NCBI GenBank assembly: GCA_022577435.1
Contig: JAKOON010000143.1
Coordinates: 29,484-93,483, forward strand
Direction of reading: 5' to 3'
Length of the DNA: 64,000 bases
Source: Embiotoca jacksoni
Lineage: Eukaryota; Chordata; Actinopteri; Embiotocidae
In this document: positions 25,101-36,253 of the stretch, in pieces
How the letters are laid out: every line of letters starts with the position of its first letter
How positions within the stretch are numbered: position 1 is the stretch's first letter
The notes under the pieces: model-generated
The model's input: the letters and a program-made list of their open reading frames with translations, nothing else
Told to the model about the DNA's origin: nothing
The model's database searches: none
Position numbers and translations under genes: made by a program

Positions 25101-27193
25101 CGCTGCTGCCGAGCCGGTGTCAACATGAGGCTAGGAACAAAAAAACAACAACAACAACAACTCCCCGACCTCCCACACTTCCCTAATCGCAGGCCGGAAA
25201 TTCCTCGGAAGCTGTAAAACCTTGTTTAAACCTTTTTCTCTCCTCCCTGCTTCCAGACTCTTGCGCTCCCTGAACGAGGTGATTGAGGGCTGCTGCTTTT
25301 CCTCTTCCTCCTTCCGCCACCTCCTCTTCCTCCTCCTCCTCCTGCGTCGGCCTCCTCTTCCTCACTCCCATCTTAGTGGCTTTTCCTGGATGCGTGTCAC
25401 GCTCTATATTTGTTCTGTTTTTTGTGTTTTTTTAAGTCGTCTGCTTGTTCTGTACCTTTTTTTTTTTTTTGTCTTTTTAAGTTTTTGTTCTTTTTCTTTT
25501 GTGCGTTTTCCTTTTAATAGGTTTGATTTTTGAAAACTTATTATCGTGCCATTTTATTCAAAACGAAGTCAGATAACTAAGGAGGACTTGGTCAAATGTA
25601 TTCACTCGGCTCGTTAATGAGGAATTATAATTTTTTCCAGAAGCCCTTTGTAAAATTATAATTGCTCTCTTTCCCAATATCACATATTTCACTTTGAATA
25701 TTTCTTTCTTTCTTTCTTACCTACTTCTTCCTGTTGTATATTCATGTTTGTTTTTTATTATTTATGTCCTTTTATCTTCTTTTGCTTTTCCATTTACACA
25801 ATATTATTTTTTATGTGCAGATTTTCTAAAGCACTCCACGGTATTTCTTATTTTAATAAAACTGACTGTTTTAAATGTGTAATTTGTAATTCCATTTAAA
25901 AATGTGTTCGTGTCTGAATTCATCGAAACATGTTTTCCTTTTTTTTTTTTTTTGTCATTTTGGGGTTGTAAATGGAGATTAAATGGGTAAAAAAAAATAA
26001 TACAGATTTTATTCAATTAAAGTTAAATTTACAATGCAAATGATGTTTGTGTTTACTGTGCAGCATCTTAATTTGAAATGTGGCGTTTTATTTTGAAAAA
26101 TCGCAACCAAAGGCTTGTTTTCTAAGTGTTTCCTGTTTCCCCAGGCGGCGTAGAGTCCCTGAACGCGGCGGAGGAGCTCGGACGGAGCGACGAGTCCGCC
26201 TCGGTGAAACTGTCTTTGTCTTCGTCGCCGCGTCTGTCCCGGCCGCCCCCGTCCTCCCGCCCGTCCCTGGCGTCTCACCTCCACAGGGTGGCCGACCCCT
26301 ATCTGCCGTCGGTCCGGGGGAGGGACCTCTCCGACTACCGCGACGCTCTCGCCAAAGTCCTGACGTCCTCCGTCTCCAAGGCAACGCTGGTGCAGCGTCT
26401 GAAGGGCTCCGCCTCCTTCCCGAGATTTCACCACAGCTCCGCCTCCTTCTCGCCGGCGACGCGGCCGGACGACGGCGTCCTCTTGGCGGAGCTCGAGTCC
26501 GTTCTGAGATCGAACCTCCTGAGGGAGAGCGAGTGGGAGGGTCCGGCGTCCAGGAGGGGGACGACCACGTTCACGGTGGTTCCGCAGAAGAAACCGGAGC
26601 GGCTCCAGATATCGATAGAGGAGAGGGAAGCGCCTCGCGAGGAGGCGCAGGAGGAGGAGGAGCCGCCTTCTCCCGTCAGATCAGATTCACCGAGTCCAGA
26701 ACCTCCGACTCAGCAGATTCAGGCGCCTGACGACGACGACGATCTACGCGATTTGGACTCTCAGAACGGTCCTCAGTCGGAGGTTGAGGACGCCGCCGGA
26801 GAGCGGTCGGAAGAGGAGGAGGAAGAGGAGGAGCCGGAGCCCGAGGCCACATCTCGCGTCGCCCGAAGCCCGAGCGACGACGTGGACCCGTGCGGTCCCT
26901 GCGCCGAGGAGGAGGAGGAGACCTCCGAGGAGGCACGAGAAGAAGAGCGGCAGGAGGAGGTCGGCTTCCCTCCTCCTCCCCCGCCGGTCTTTTTTAACGA
27001 GGACGCAGAAGGCCCCCCGTCCCGATTCTCCCAGGCGGTGGCGATGGCCGTCCAGAAGTCCCGTCTCCAGAGTCTGGTTAAACGTTTGGGCCCTCAGAGG
27101 TCCGGCGGTCCGGACTTCCCGTCGCCGCCCAGGTCCACGTACCAGTACGGTGAGTTCTCTGCCACCGCGGTCGTTCTGGAGTCCAACCTGTAG
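22048..27193 (+). CDS. cobll1: Cordon-bleu WH2 repeat protein-like 1 (gene-level entry)
   Basis: Cytoplasmic actin-associated cordon-bleu family protein. Exons 22,048-22,142, 22,259-22,463, 22,549-22,816, 23,033-23,059, 23,150-23,244, 23,339-23,533, 23,912-24,014 and 26,145-27,193 sum to 2,037 bases, 678 residues plus stop, all phases agreeing. Features in order: VHGSKAVMDLLVTLCASYHL and FKPNSPIGSLEAEKIVL (residues about 28-90), the Cobl ubiquitin-like region TVRLLINYNKSHKTVVRVNP (from about 102), basic FLSLFRRRKKKH (about 218-230), two KRRAP motifs followed by prolines (about 277 and 308), an acidic Glu-rich stretch (about 510-600), and a C-terminal SRFSQAVAMAVQKSRLQSLV segment. Sequence is nearer COBLL1 than COBL, and human COBLL1 neighbours SCN3A/SCN2A. 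It is much shorter than the roughly 1,130-residue human protein. The start has a good context (AGGATGG) and an in-frame stop upstream in the same exon. Confidence 0.88.
22259..22463 (+). CDS. cobll1: cobll1 coding exon 2
   Basis: Encodes SKAVMDLLVTLCASYHLNPS, DYTVEVLSANRDNVSFKPNS, PIGSLEAEKIVLRSRGAVEE, KIRRPYMPE: the most conserved N-terminal block of the family. Acceptor TTTGTAG|TAAAGC, donor CCAGAG|GTTTAA. Preceded by a long A-run in the 116-bp intron. Confidence 0.9.
22549..22816 (+). CDS. cobll1: cobll1 coding exon 3 (Cobl ubiquitin-like region)
   Basis: Encodes ATVRLLINYNKSHKTVVRVN, PRLPLATLLPAVCDKCEFNV, TTVLLRDGRSGETLDLSRTL and NEHGLREVFARDTAGKEP. The CDKCEF and NELG/NEHGLRE motifs are hallmark Cobl-domain positions. 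Acceptor TTTCGCAG|GCGACG, donor GAAGCGG|GTGCGT. Confidence 0.92.
23033..23059 (+). CDS. cobll1: cobll1 coding exon 4 (27-bp microexon)
   Basis: Encodes only EVASPPPLQ plus split codons at either end. Acceptor CCGACAG|AGGTCG, donor CTACAAG|GTAACG. Frame is kept with or without it (27 bases), so it could be optional. Recognised from frame continuity and splice signals rather than homology. Confidence 0.65.
23150..23244 (+). CDS. cobll1: cobll1 coding exon 5
   Basis: Encodes ELPKKEQKEQKEQKENTGFL then SLFRRRKKKHEA. A KEQ triple repeat precedes a basic motif that corresponds to GFFSFF..KKK in relatives. Acceptor CTGCGTAG|AGCTGC, donor GAAGCG|GTGCGT. Confidence 0.88.
23339..23533 (+). CDS. cobll1: cobll1 coding exon 6 (first KRRAP motif)
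   Basis: Encodes EGEVSVPPAPGLGERAGVGL, ESDGVSSSNALPADGPKKRR, APPPPPGASLSLTNNLSSCS, LGGAQ. KKRRAPPPPP is the first KRRAP proline motif. Acceptor CTCCGTAG|GAAGGG, donor GCACAG|GTAGTG; phase 0 at both ends. Confidence 0.92.
23560..23752. repeat. Pyrimidine minisatellite in cobll1 intron 6
   Basis: Nearly pure C/T on the plus strand, built from 21-bp units of the form CCCTCTACTTCCTCTTCTTCT that grade into CTT triplets. A polypurine/polypyrimidine tract of almost 200 bases inside a 378-bp intron. Confidence 0.9.
23912..24014 (+). CDS. cobll1: cobll1 coding exon 7 (second KRRAP motif)
   Basis: Encodes TSAESTLRSTKRRAPPPPPC then ANPLQELQVDAGDR. The STLRSTKRRAPPPP block matches the second KRRAP site of Cobl-like proteins. 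Acceptor TCTGTGCAG|ACGTCT, donor GATCGAG|GTACGA. Confidence 0.92.
24015..26144. other. cobll1 intron 7 (largest intron)
   Basis: 2,130 bp. Holds an A-run (24,053-24,074), C-runs (24,259-24,272, 24,543-24,575), one copy of the dispersed repeat (about 24,660-24,995), pyrimidine-rich sequence (25,290-25,360) and T-rich stretches. No extra exon was recognised, although the human gene has more coding sequence in this part. Confidence 0.65.
24660..24995 (-). repeat. Dispersed unclassified repeat, copy A
   Basis: Carries the modules GAAGTGACCATATTTGG, GAACGGGAGTCTACGGAGG (twice) and CCGACCTCTAGTGGC..GGTGGTATTGCAG. The same modules, in reverse orientation, occur at 35,486-35,650, 48,600-48,925 and 51,785-52,130. 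Confidence 0.65.
26145..27193 (+). CDS. cobll1: cobll1 terminal coding exon 8
   Basis: A 1,049-bp exon. It starts GGVESLNAAEELGRSDESAS, contains DPYLPSVRGRDLSDYRDALA, a long Glu/Asp/Pro stretch coded by GAG repeats, GFPPPPPPVFFNEDAEGPPS and a C-terminal RFSQAVAMAVQKSRLQSLVK block, and ends AVVLESNL-stop. Acceptor TTTCCCCAG|GCGGCG. A strong internal donor TACG|GTGAGT at 27,149/27,150 allows an alternative end. A typical WH2 LKKT/LRKV core was not identified. Confidence 0.85.
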
Positions 27194-27384
27194 GTCAGAA
27201 AGATACGTTTGATTACTCGAGAGTTACTCCGTAAATCTGTCGACGTTCCTCGTCCAATCACATTCACAGACCTCCCGCTTTAAGCCAATCGGCTGTCAAT
27301 ATTTTCTAAGTCTGGTTACCGGCAGAAAACTAATAAGAAGGAGCGACTCGAGCTAACAAACACCGAGATAACTTTTTACGGGAG

Positions 27385-27452
27385 AAGTTGAACGGGAGGC
27401 TTTTTTTTTTTTGGAGCCGACCTCTGGTGGCACTCGGTGGTATTGCAAGCTT
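27385..27452 (-). repeat. Dispersed unclassified repeat, copy B (fragment)
   Basis: GTTGAACGGGAGGC, a T-run, then GGAGCCGACCTCTGGTGGCA and CTCGGTGGTATTGCAAG. A short copy inside the inferred cobll1 3' UTR. Confidence 0.65.
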
Positions 27453-28338
27453 TCCGCATCGGCCTCATTTTTCAGGAACACTTTGGACGTCACCCTGAAG
27501 GATTTTCTCTTGTTTTTCTGCCGCAGGTGCCTGAGCTGCTTCCTCGCCGTGTTTATGACTCTGCAGAAAAAAAAAAAAACGAAAGGTCAGCCGACGACTT
27601 CCCGAAGAACCGTTGCAGTTTTTTCCCCGCGTTTTTTTTTCCAGTTTTCGTGCCGGACAAACCTCGTTTGACCCTTTATGTTCGCAGGTTAAACAAATTT
27701 TTGTTTTGCGCGTGTGTGTGTGTGTGTGTGTGTGTTGCGGAGAATGCCAAACGTACAGGACGCGAGTTGTTGAACCGACGATATCCTGTTTTTGTTTTTC
27801 CTTTTACATTTTCATTCAACGTGTGCCAAGACGGACGTAAACGCTGACGTGAGCTTTTTTTTTTTCTCTCTCTCTCTTCTCACTCTGTGTAAAACAAAAG
27901 CAATTGTAGACTTATTTTATGTTGAATTTTTCTCCTCTCAGGATGTACTTTCAGACGTGTGGGGAAAAAAAAAACAACCTTCAACTGTGTCGTTTGGTTT
28001 TTGGCCAGCAGGTGGCAGAAGAGCATTGAATATCCTCACAGCCTCTTTATTTGTGAGGTCTTTTTTTTTTTTTTTTTTCTACATCGAGTCTACTCTGATG
28101 GACATATTTGTACTTATGTTTCACAGAAATAATCACTTGAATTGTTTTACTCAGCAGCCGCAAACGATCTGACGCTTTATTCCGTTTTAGGATTCTTCTC
28201 TCTGTATCTTCTTTTTTTTCTCGGTGTAATATTTAATGTGAATTTCTGCGTTTTCCAGCAACAAAAACGTAAAAAAGAATCTTTGTTGAAGCGATCTGCT
28301 TTTTTTTTTTATGCCAAGCATTTCCAGCACCTTTCCTG

Positions 28339-28344
28339 AATAAA
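28339..28344 (+). terminator. cobll1: Polyadenylation signal AATAAA
   Basis: Canonical AATAAA in CCTGAATAAACTCGAG, about 1.15 kb after the cobll1 stop, followed 35-50 bases later by a GT/T-rich stretch (TTGTTATGTCTTT). Confidence 0.55.
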
Positions 28345-28483
28345 CTCGAGTCCACTTTGCTCGCATGCACACACACTTGTTATGTCTTTAGCGGACCCCC
28401 CTTTACACCTCGGGGCAACACGGCGCAGCTATACTTGGGTGCCAAAAGAAATCCGCACTACTATACGTATTGATCCGGCCCTG

Positions 28484-28568
28484 GCCTTGGAGAAACAAGC
28501 AAGGAGCTGTGCGAGGTAGAAGACCTCGCCAGAACCGCCTGTGGCTAAAGCTCCTTGTTTGCCAGGCC
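28484..28568. repeat. Nested inverted repeat (hairpin)
   Basis: Outer arms (AAACAAGCAAGGAGCT at about 28,493-28,507 and AGCTCCTTGTTTGCCAGGCC at about 28,549-28,568) are imperfectly complementary. Inside, GCGAGGT (28,511-28,517) and ACCTCGC (28,523-28,529) form a perfect 7-bp stem with a 5-base loop. Confidence 0.7.
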
Positions 28569-28593
28569 TGGACTGAGTGGGCTCGCTTCAAGA

Positions 28594-28648
28594 CTCTCTC
28601 TCTCTCTCTCTCTCTCGCTCTCTCTCTCTCTCTTTGCTCCACCTGAGG

Positions 28649-28683
<35 letters not shown>
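28594..28683. repeat. (CT)n / (GA)n inverted repeat
   Basis: A CT array interrupted by one CG is followed by TTTGCTCCACCTGAGGAGCG and a GA array. The arms are mutually complementary over about 40 bases, centred on GCTCC..GGAGC. Both a cruciform and a triplex-prone polypurine tract. Confidence 0.85.
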
Positions 28684-28685
<2 letters not shown>

Positions 28686-29055
28686 GACCGGTTGCGTGGT
28701 GGATGATGGGAGGTGACCGTTGACCCTGTCGTGTTTCCGCGGCGCTCCCCCCAGAGGGGGCGCCCGGCCCTCAAGGGCACAGCCGTGTCACACCGCCGTT
28801 GTCATGGAGAATGCCATTACCGCCCCCTAAGGGAGGGAGAGAGAGCCACGTCTAACGTTTTTATATATATATTTTTTATTTTATTTTATATATATATATA
28901 TATATATATATGGAAAAAAAAAGGCTGCAGGAGAAGAAGCTTTTTTTTCTGCCCAAAGCAATGATGTCCAAATGTAAGTGACAACTCTGGCATTATCCTT
29001 TTTTTTTTTTTTTCTTAAAGCAGAGAAAAGGTTGAATTCCAACCCGATGTTCATG

Positions 29056-29059
<4 letters not shown>

Positions 29060-29122
<63 letters not shown>
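29060..29122. repeat. (CA)n microsatellite
   Basis: About 31 uninterrupted CA units. Confidence 0.95.
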
Positions 29123-29127
<5 letters not shown>

Positions 29128-30559
29128 AAAAGCTGGATTCATAACGCGGCGTAACAAGGAAATGCTACTCTGTCACGTACGTTTACGATCCAGCGCGTGA
29201 CGTCGAAACCTTTGAAGAAAAGAGGGGGGGGGGGGGGGGGGGGAGAGGTTCGGGTGGACGAATGTCTCGGGAGACGATCCTGGAGGACAATTTGGTCATT
29301 TAGGGACAACTTTACGATCCTGTTAAACACACACTTCGAGCTTTCATCCTGTTACCCTCCAAAATAAAACATACAATTAAGATTGTTAATGGGGGGGGAG
29401 GGAGGGAGGAGGAGGAGGGTGAGGGGGGGGTTATCAAAGTGTCTGAAACCTATCGATATGTGATCGGGTTCCAAAAAACACTTTCAGCAGCTCCACACCT
29501 GGCGGAGACGGACCGGCAGCTCGGAAACCAGCGGGCTTTGAGTCGACATCTTAAGGACTGATTTGCATTGAATTCTGGGTAAAAAAAAGAAAAAAAAAGT
29601 TTTAAAACAGAAATAACATTCTTTTTTAAATTTGTTTTTATTTTCTGGCTCAACGACACCAAACCACAAATGATCAGACATGTTGTTTTTTTGTTGCTTT
29701 TGAAGTCCTTTAGTTCTGCTGGTCATCAGTTGAAGTATAACGTCATAAAAAAAAAAAAAAATAAAAAAAAAGGTATTTATCCTGTTAAAAATAAGTAATA
29801 TCAACATTTTACATTATCAAAGCACTGAAACTTGAATCTTTCTTTTTTGGGTTACTTTTCCAACAAATGTTTTAAACTGGGAAACGAAGCCGGGAAAAGA
29901 AGTCCCGGGAAATAAAAGCCGCGTGAACTTGCTCGGTAATAAAACATCAATTTAAAACCGCGTGTTGAACGTGAACAACGTGTCGGGGAAGGAGGACGAA
30001 GGTCGTTTGAAAGTTACTGACCGCAAGTTTCTTTTCAAACTAATCCGCACTGTAAACGTCGGGAGTCTTTTCTGATTTCGTACTCTCATTTCCTGCGGCG
30101 GGATGGCGTCCCGACGATGTGGCGGTCGCCCGGGGCGACGCGCATCGATTTTGATTGGCGGACGAGAACCGATGAGAGAAAAGGAAAAAAAAAAAAAAAA
30201 AAACAGGCTCAAATTTTGAGCTCGTATCCGACGAACGAACGGAGATGTTATTTTTTTTTTTATTTTGCCATTTAATCACGTGTTATTATTTCTCGGCGAC
30301 TTTTATTTTGTAATTTGATTACATTGCAACCCCCCCCCCCCCCCCCCCCACTCCCTTTGTCATCTCATTTTAAATGAGAAGATGTTTAAGGCTCCGCTGG
30401 CGGGGGGAAAAAAAAGTTTAAAAAAAATATAAATACTGCACATTATGTACTTCACACTGTACCCCCCCACCCCAACATCTCCCCTCCAAAAAAAAAAAAA
30501 AAAAAACACCCAGCTGGAGTCGATAACATAATCGCCGGCCCACGCACAAATAGAGGTAA

Positions 30560-30860
30560 TGCGCATTTTATCATTTATTTATTCCTTCATCTCTTCATTC
30601 ATCTCTACTTAGTTTCTCCATCTGATGTGTTGGCCCGGCGAGTTTGGACGATGCCCACGAGCTGCTCTCATCCGATTACCCAAACAGCGAGGAGAGGGGC
30701 CCCGAGGCCTCCGCTGGATCTCCGACATTGCGTGCTCGCGCGCACACGCATCGTCGACCGCTTAATATTATGTGTGTTTACACGGCACCAACATGCTTCG
30801 GCGAGAAAATAATCGATAGATGAATCACCCCCAAAGCAGTGGAGCGCTCTCTCTCTCTCC
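30560..30860. promoter_or_regulatory. Candidate conserved non-coding element
   Basis: Complex sequence without simple repeats between low-complexity tracts. Includes CCGCTTAATATTATGTGTGT, AATAATCGATAGATGAATCA and several TAAT/ATTA cores. The call rests on composition and motif density only. Confidence 0.3.
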
Positions 30861-33263
30861 TCCCCGGGGCGAGCGGTGTACATTGCTATTCTTTTCCCAT
30901 TCACCTTGGGAACGCCGTCCGTCGGGGGCCCCCCCCCCCCCCCCCTCCCCAAAAGTGAGGTACGGGTTGCCTAAAACATCGCCCTAGCGCTCGAGGGGTT
31001 GGTGTTGGTGTTGTTGGTGTGGGTGTGGGTGTGGGTGGGGGGGGAGGGGGGGGGGGCTGGCTGTGCTTGGAAAAAGTGATGCAGGGAAGAGAGCGCAGTT
31101 GACCTCCTCGCCTCCTCCCGATTGTTCCCCGGCCCGCTTTTCCCTCCTCTCCTTTTCCGGCGGAGCGGCAAATCACGGCGCTCCCGCCTCATTGGCGTTG
31201 TCAGGCGCTTTACAGCGGCGCTTTTCTCCGTGTTGCGCTGCTGGTTAACTGGTTCAAATGTTATGGAAATGATATTTACCTCTTCTTTGATCCTCCAAAC
31301 AGGCAGGCCGTTTTTTTCCCCCCCCCCTCCTCATTCTTCTTCTTCTCCCCCCACCTCCCCACCACCACCACCACCACCACAACCACCACGCTCACTCGAG
31401 GTGCTACAAATACAAAACGACGGGGGGGGAAAAAATAAATAGACAATCCGGCAAAAAAAAAACAACCCGGAGCCGCGTTGGTGTTCAAATCAATCAAGTA
31501 TCGGAAATTCGCCGAGCTCGGAGGCCCCTTTTTTCCTTTTTTTTTTTTTTTTAAACCACGACCCCGCCGTTGCTTGCGAGACACGGCGGCAATTTCCTGA
31601 CGCAAAGAAAGTTGATTCATGGCGGGTCGGCGGCGCGATGCAAGAAAATAAGCAACTTAAAAAGAAGCGGCGTTCGAGGGCCCCCCCCCCCCCCGATCAA
31701 CAAAAACCCGCGGGCCCGTCTGGCTCCATACAAACAAACCAGTGCTGTGAATGCAATCTGATCTACACGGTGCATCTTTTGAATCACATGAGAAACTTAG
31801 GCTGTGAAAGCCTTCTCTAATGAAGCTGCTTCTTTTTTTTTTTTTTTTCTCTGGGGGGGGGGGGGGGGGGGTTGACTGACAATGCAGTGCTGATTTGTCA
31901 CCAAAAGGGGGCAGAGTAATCCCTGCTTCAGATCCGGCACACGAATGAAGAGGAGCCTGAGGGAAAGAAAAAGACACACACACACACACACAAGACTTTT
32001 TTTTTTTGATAAATGCTGCATTGACAGATAAATCAAGAGATGATTGCCGAAGTTGTTTTCTGCTGCGGCCAGAAGGAGAATAATCCAGACGGTTCGGGGT
32101 TTATGATCCGGCGTCGACTCGACCGCCTTTTCGGCGCGTTAATCAGAAACAAATAAAACACTTAAGATGTAGTTAGAGCAGAAGGACACGAGACTACGGG
32201 GAGGAATGACATCAGAAATACACAAGTAATTATGGCATATTTCATATTTGGATGTGCAATAAATGACGCGGTTTTTTTTTGCTGGTTTGTGGTCGATCGA
32301 GGGGGCGCGTCTCGGGCAGGTAAGCCACGCCCCCTCGCTCGACGTAACTACCATCCTGTCCTCTACTTCAACCCCATGAGTCGGTTTCAAAACACGTATT
32401 CGCTCGAAAGGAGATCGCACGTGCGAAAGTTTAGGCGCGAGGAACTTTTACATTTCCTCGTAGTACAGCCGAACTGGCGCCGAAGTAGCGCTAGCTATCA
32501 GCTCCGTTTACCGAAAGGTCACGAGGTCACGCTACTAAACGACGAGACAAAAAAAGAAAAGAAAAGAAAAGAAAGTCGAAAATGGAACGAAGTCCAGATT
32601 AAAAACAAGACAGCGGAGAACTCCCCCCCCCAAAAACAAAATCATTTTAAAAAGGAAAATTACAACTTCATAAAGTTACGCAACACTTCTTATGCTTTTA
32701 ATTATACCTTAAAACTGTGATAATAGTGATAATCTTGACTGTAACTAACCCGTTTTTAATCTTCAGGAACACAAAAGTACCAAGTCTTGTACACACGTGT
32801 TGACAAAAATACTTTTAATTTCCTCAAATTGTGAAAGCGTCGCTGTAAACGAGCTTGATTATCAACATTAACAGTCCTACTTCGCGGGCCTCATGATGGA
32901 GCCGCAGCACTCGGCAGCACTCCTAAATTTAAAACAAAAAAAAAATACTAGAATTTGTTTTCTTTAGTCTCTCTCTTTTTTTTTTTTTTTTGTGTCTGTC
33001 ATCATTAATAATTCATCTCTTTTTCTTGGATGCTAAAACAACAACAAACAGAACAACAGCTCGGATAATGTATTCAGTCAAAAGCTCATTGTCTTGAGGA
33101 GGGGGACGGGTGGGGGACGGGGGGGGGGGGGACGGGGGACATAGAAAAATGTGCACTGGAGTGAGACAAGAGAGCACCCCGACAGGGAGAGGCTCAATGT
33201 CACTCTGCAGCATGGCGGGAAGGAAGAAAAACAAACGCCGGAGGGGGAAAAGAAAAATGTTCC

Positions 33264-33294
<31 letters not shown>

Positions 33295-33299
33295 GAGAG

Positions 33300-33433
33300 A
33301 GAGGAAGATACAGTTTGTAAGTCATAAAAGCCCAATTAGAGGCATTAGGGTCCTCAAATGGAGGATTACAGTGAATAATTTGTGACTGCCATTTTTATTT
33401 TTTTTCCAGGCTGATTGTGCCATTAATGTGGGT

Positions 33434-33481
<48 letters not shown>

Positions 33482-34120
33482 AAACAAAAAATATATTTTA
33501 GAGACGGGCTCGTAGAAAAAGCATTCAATGCCAGAAAGGGGAAAAAAAACAAAACAGAAAAACAATAATTCAAGGTTACATGTATGCGGTGCCAAATCTG
33601 CCCCCCGCCCCACCCCAGCCGTCCATTGACTCAGCTGCCTTACTTTAAATCTCTTCACTCCGTCCCCCCCCCGTCCCCGTCCCCGTCCCCCCCTCCCGTC
33701 ACCCCTTCATTTGGAGTGGCTCGACCTTGAATGTCTCCGGTGTGAACCGGCGGCCCCGGCTTTCACATTACGCCAGAATGGATCCTGACTCATTCAATTT
33801 AAACCCATCAAGAAAGCACAATACGAGGCAAATTAGCTGCCATTATTTAGACACTTTCGGTCCCCCCCCCCCCTCCTCCCACCACCACCCCCACCTCCCA
33901 CAATTTGAGGTTACATGACAATTAGTTACTTTTGTCTCGGGGCCCCGTCTCCGCGGGATTTTTTGATATTTCCTGCGTCTAGTTCTTCCACAGGAATTAG
34001 CGGATTCAACACTAATTACGTCACTTTATAATCCACTGTGCTCCATTTTTCAAGCTTTTTTCCCTTTCTTTTTTATTGAAAAATATCACAGCGAATAATT
34101 ACGCCATTATCTTCGTGTCA
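33300..34120. promoter_or_regulatory. Candidate conserved non-coding elements (cluster)
   Basis: Three complex AT-rich islands, 33,310-33,435, 33,725-33,920 and 33,970-34,120, separated by CA and C-rich repeats. They include CCCAATTAGAGGCATTAGG, GGCAAATTAGCTGCCATTA and CACTAATTACGTCAC, typical of homeodomain-bound developmental enhancers. No coding frame. Confidence 0.35.
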
Positions 34121-36201
34121 GCTCTGAAAAATATCTTTGTCGAGACTCAAATCGATGTCTGAGGAAGCCGTTGGGCGTACGAGCCGTGTCACCGTTAAAG
34201 CGCCTCTCGGGCTGTTACTCGGCAACAATCGGCTGACACGATGGCGTACCGTCTGTAAAAACAAAACAACAACAACAACAAAACAGAGCGGACGAGCGGA
34301 CGTTACACTTTGAATATGCACGCTTTCGAAAGTACTTTTCTTTTTGCTTTTGCAGAGAATTGTGAAAACTCCTCCGAATGTTAAAACTCAAGTCAAAGAA
34401 AAACTACAGTTCAAAGACTGAAAAGGTCAGTTTAAAGGACACGTTTCTCTTTCTGGAATCTGTTTATTTGGGAAAAGAAAGTGTCTAAAATGGCCGGGAG
34501 GAAACTACTCGGCGCCGTGGCGTGATCGCCGAACAAATAAAGGAACAATTTCTTGTTCTCCAAGTGAGCGTAAATCATATTTCTGATGTCCTTGAAGGCC
34601 TCGTGAACAATTCTTTATAACCGGCAGTACGTCAGTGATATTACATACCGTGTATATTCGCCCCCCCCCCTCTCATTTAAACAACAGAGAAACAAAAGGA
34701 GACGAGAAATATATCTGGCAGGAGTCCATCGGAGGCCGGCAGGCTTCTTGGAAAGTGGTTCACTTCCAGGAGGAAAAGATAAAAAAAAACAACAACAACA
34801 ATCTTTGAGAGGCAGTTAATGACTTTTCTCACCTGAAGTCTTGTGTTGGCAACTCTTCCCCGAGTTTACCTCCTCACCGGGCTGGTACACCGACCGACTG
34901 CCCAAAACCCAAGCCGAGCCTGGTTTCCCAGAAACCCCCCCCCCCCCCCCCCCCCTCCACCTCCACCTCCACCCTCCTGCTTTTTAAAACACATCTTATC
35001 TCGTACTTCGCATTCACAAACTTTACATCCGTCTCCGCCGCGAGTTGAAGGTTGGAGGGTTCAGAGCCGGAGAGAGACACGTCGGCGCTTTCTTCTTTTG
35101 GAAGATATGTTGAGATGTAAAAAAACACAAACACACACACACACACACACAAAAAAATCTCTTTCAGAGTTTGTTGAAGGGGAAACGAAACTGTCAGGGG
35201 CAGCGCTATTAAACAGGTGTTCCGGCTCCGGCTCTTCATAGAGCCTAAAGGGGAGCTTTAACCTCGGGTGACATCACACTTAGGGTAAACAAACATGAAC
35301 CCGCACGCACAGCGGGGAGTCCGCTATTCAGAGTCAAATGGGCTTCGATGCAAATATCCGAGAGGCGCTTCGGAGAACGCAAGGTAGGAAAAAAAAAAAG
35401 AAAAGCTTCTGACAAAACCGCAGACTGTATATGAAAGCGGACGTCTGAGAAAAAAAAAACAAAAACAAAAAACGAGGCCTTTAAAGCCGCAGTACCGCCG
35501 AGCGCCACTAGGGGGTCGCCTCCGCGGACTCCCGTTCAATATCTCTCGTTAGATAATGTGAAATAAAGTTTTCGCGGCGTGGTCGGATCGAGTCAGACCC
35601 CCACCGCTCGCCCAAATATGGTCACTTCCTGCTCCGAGCCGCTCCGAAACCAGCAAAGATCCGACACGGGTGTTTTTATGTAAAGCAAGCGGTAGACTTA
35701 AAAAAAAAAACACAAAAAAAAACATAATAGTCAGAGGTAGTTTGCTCGGATTAAAAGCCAGGAGTCGATCTGCTATGTTTCCATTCGCGAAATAATTTTC
35801 ACTTCTGCCGCTTTTGCCTCATCTCCATATCCTCTGAATTTCAAGTGCTTTTCCGGTTAATTGCTACTTTCTCGGCACCGCCGCGCGTTGCACGAGTAAA
35901 TTGCCGCGGATGGATTAATGCAACGCATCTGCCCTTGACGTGGAAATACTTATGTGGAAAACGGTAAATAAAAAAAAAAAATAAGCAGGAAGAGAATAGT
36001 TAACAACAGGCCCATTAAAAAAAAGAAATAAAAAAAAATAAAAAAAGAAAGAAATTACAGGTTTTCAGGCGCTGAAGGAAAATCTTTCTCGTGCGCCCTT
36101 CATTCGTCAGTGTCAGTAAAAAGAGATGTTTTCCCAGCCAATTGAGTGATATATGTTAGAGGCATTGATTTCAGCTTCTACAAAAATAGCACCCGACTGT
36201 C

Positions 36202-36253
<52 letters not shown>

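Larger units (their letters stand above)
27194..28365 (+). other. cobll1: cobll1 3' UTR (inferred)
   Basis: Runs from the stop to just past the polyadenylation signal. It contains a dispersed-repeat fragment (27,385-27,452), a TG run (27,714-27,735) and several T-runs. Extent is inferred, since no transcript is available. Confidence 0.5.
28366..33290. other. Non-coding region downstream of cobll1
   Basis: No gene recognised. Contains inverted repeats (28,484-28,683), TA and CA repeats (28,891-28,911; 29,060-29,122), G/C runs (29,225-29,244; 30,330-30,349; 30,930-30,945; 31,853-31,871), and a complex island at 30,560-30,860. Confidence 0.5.
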
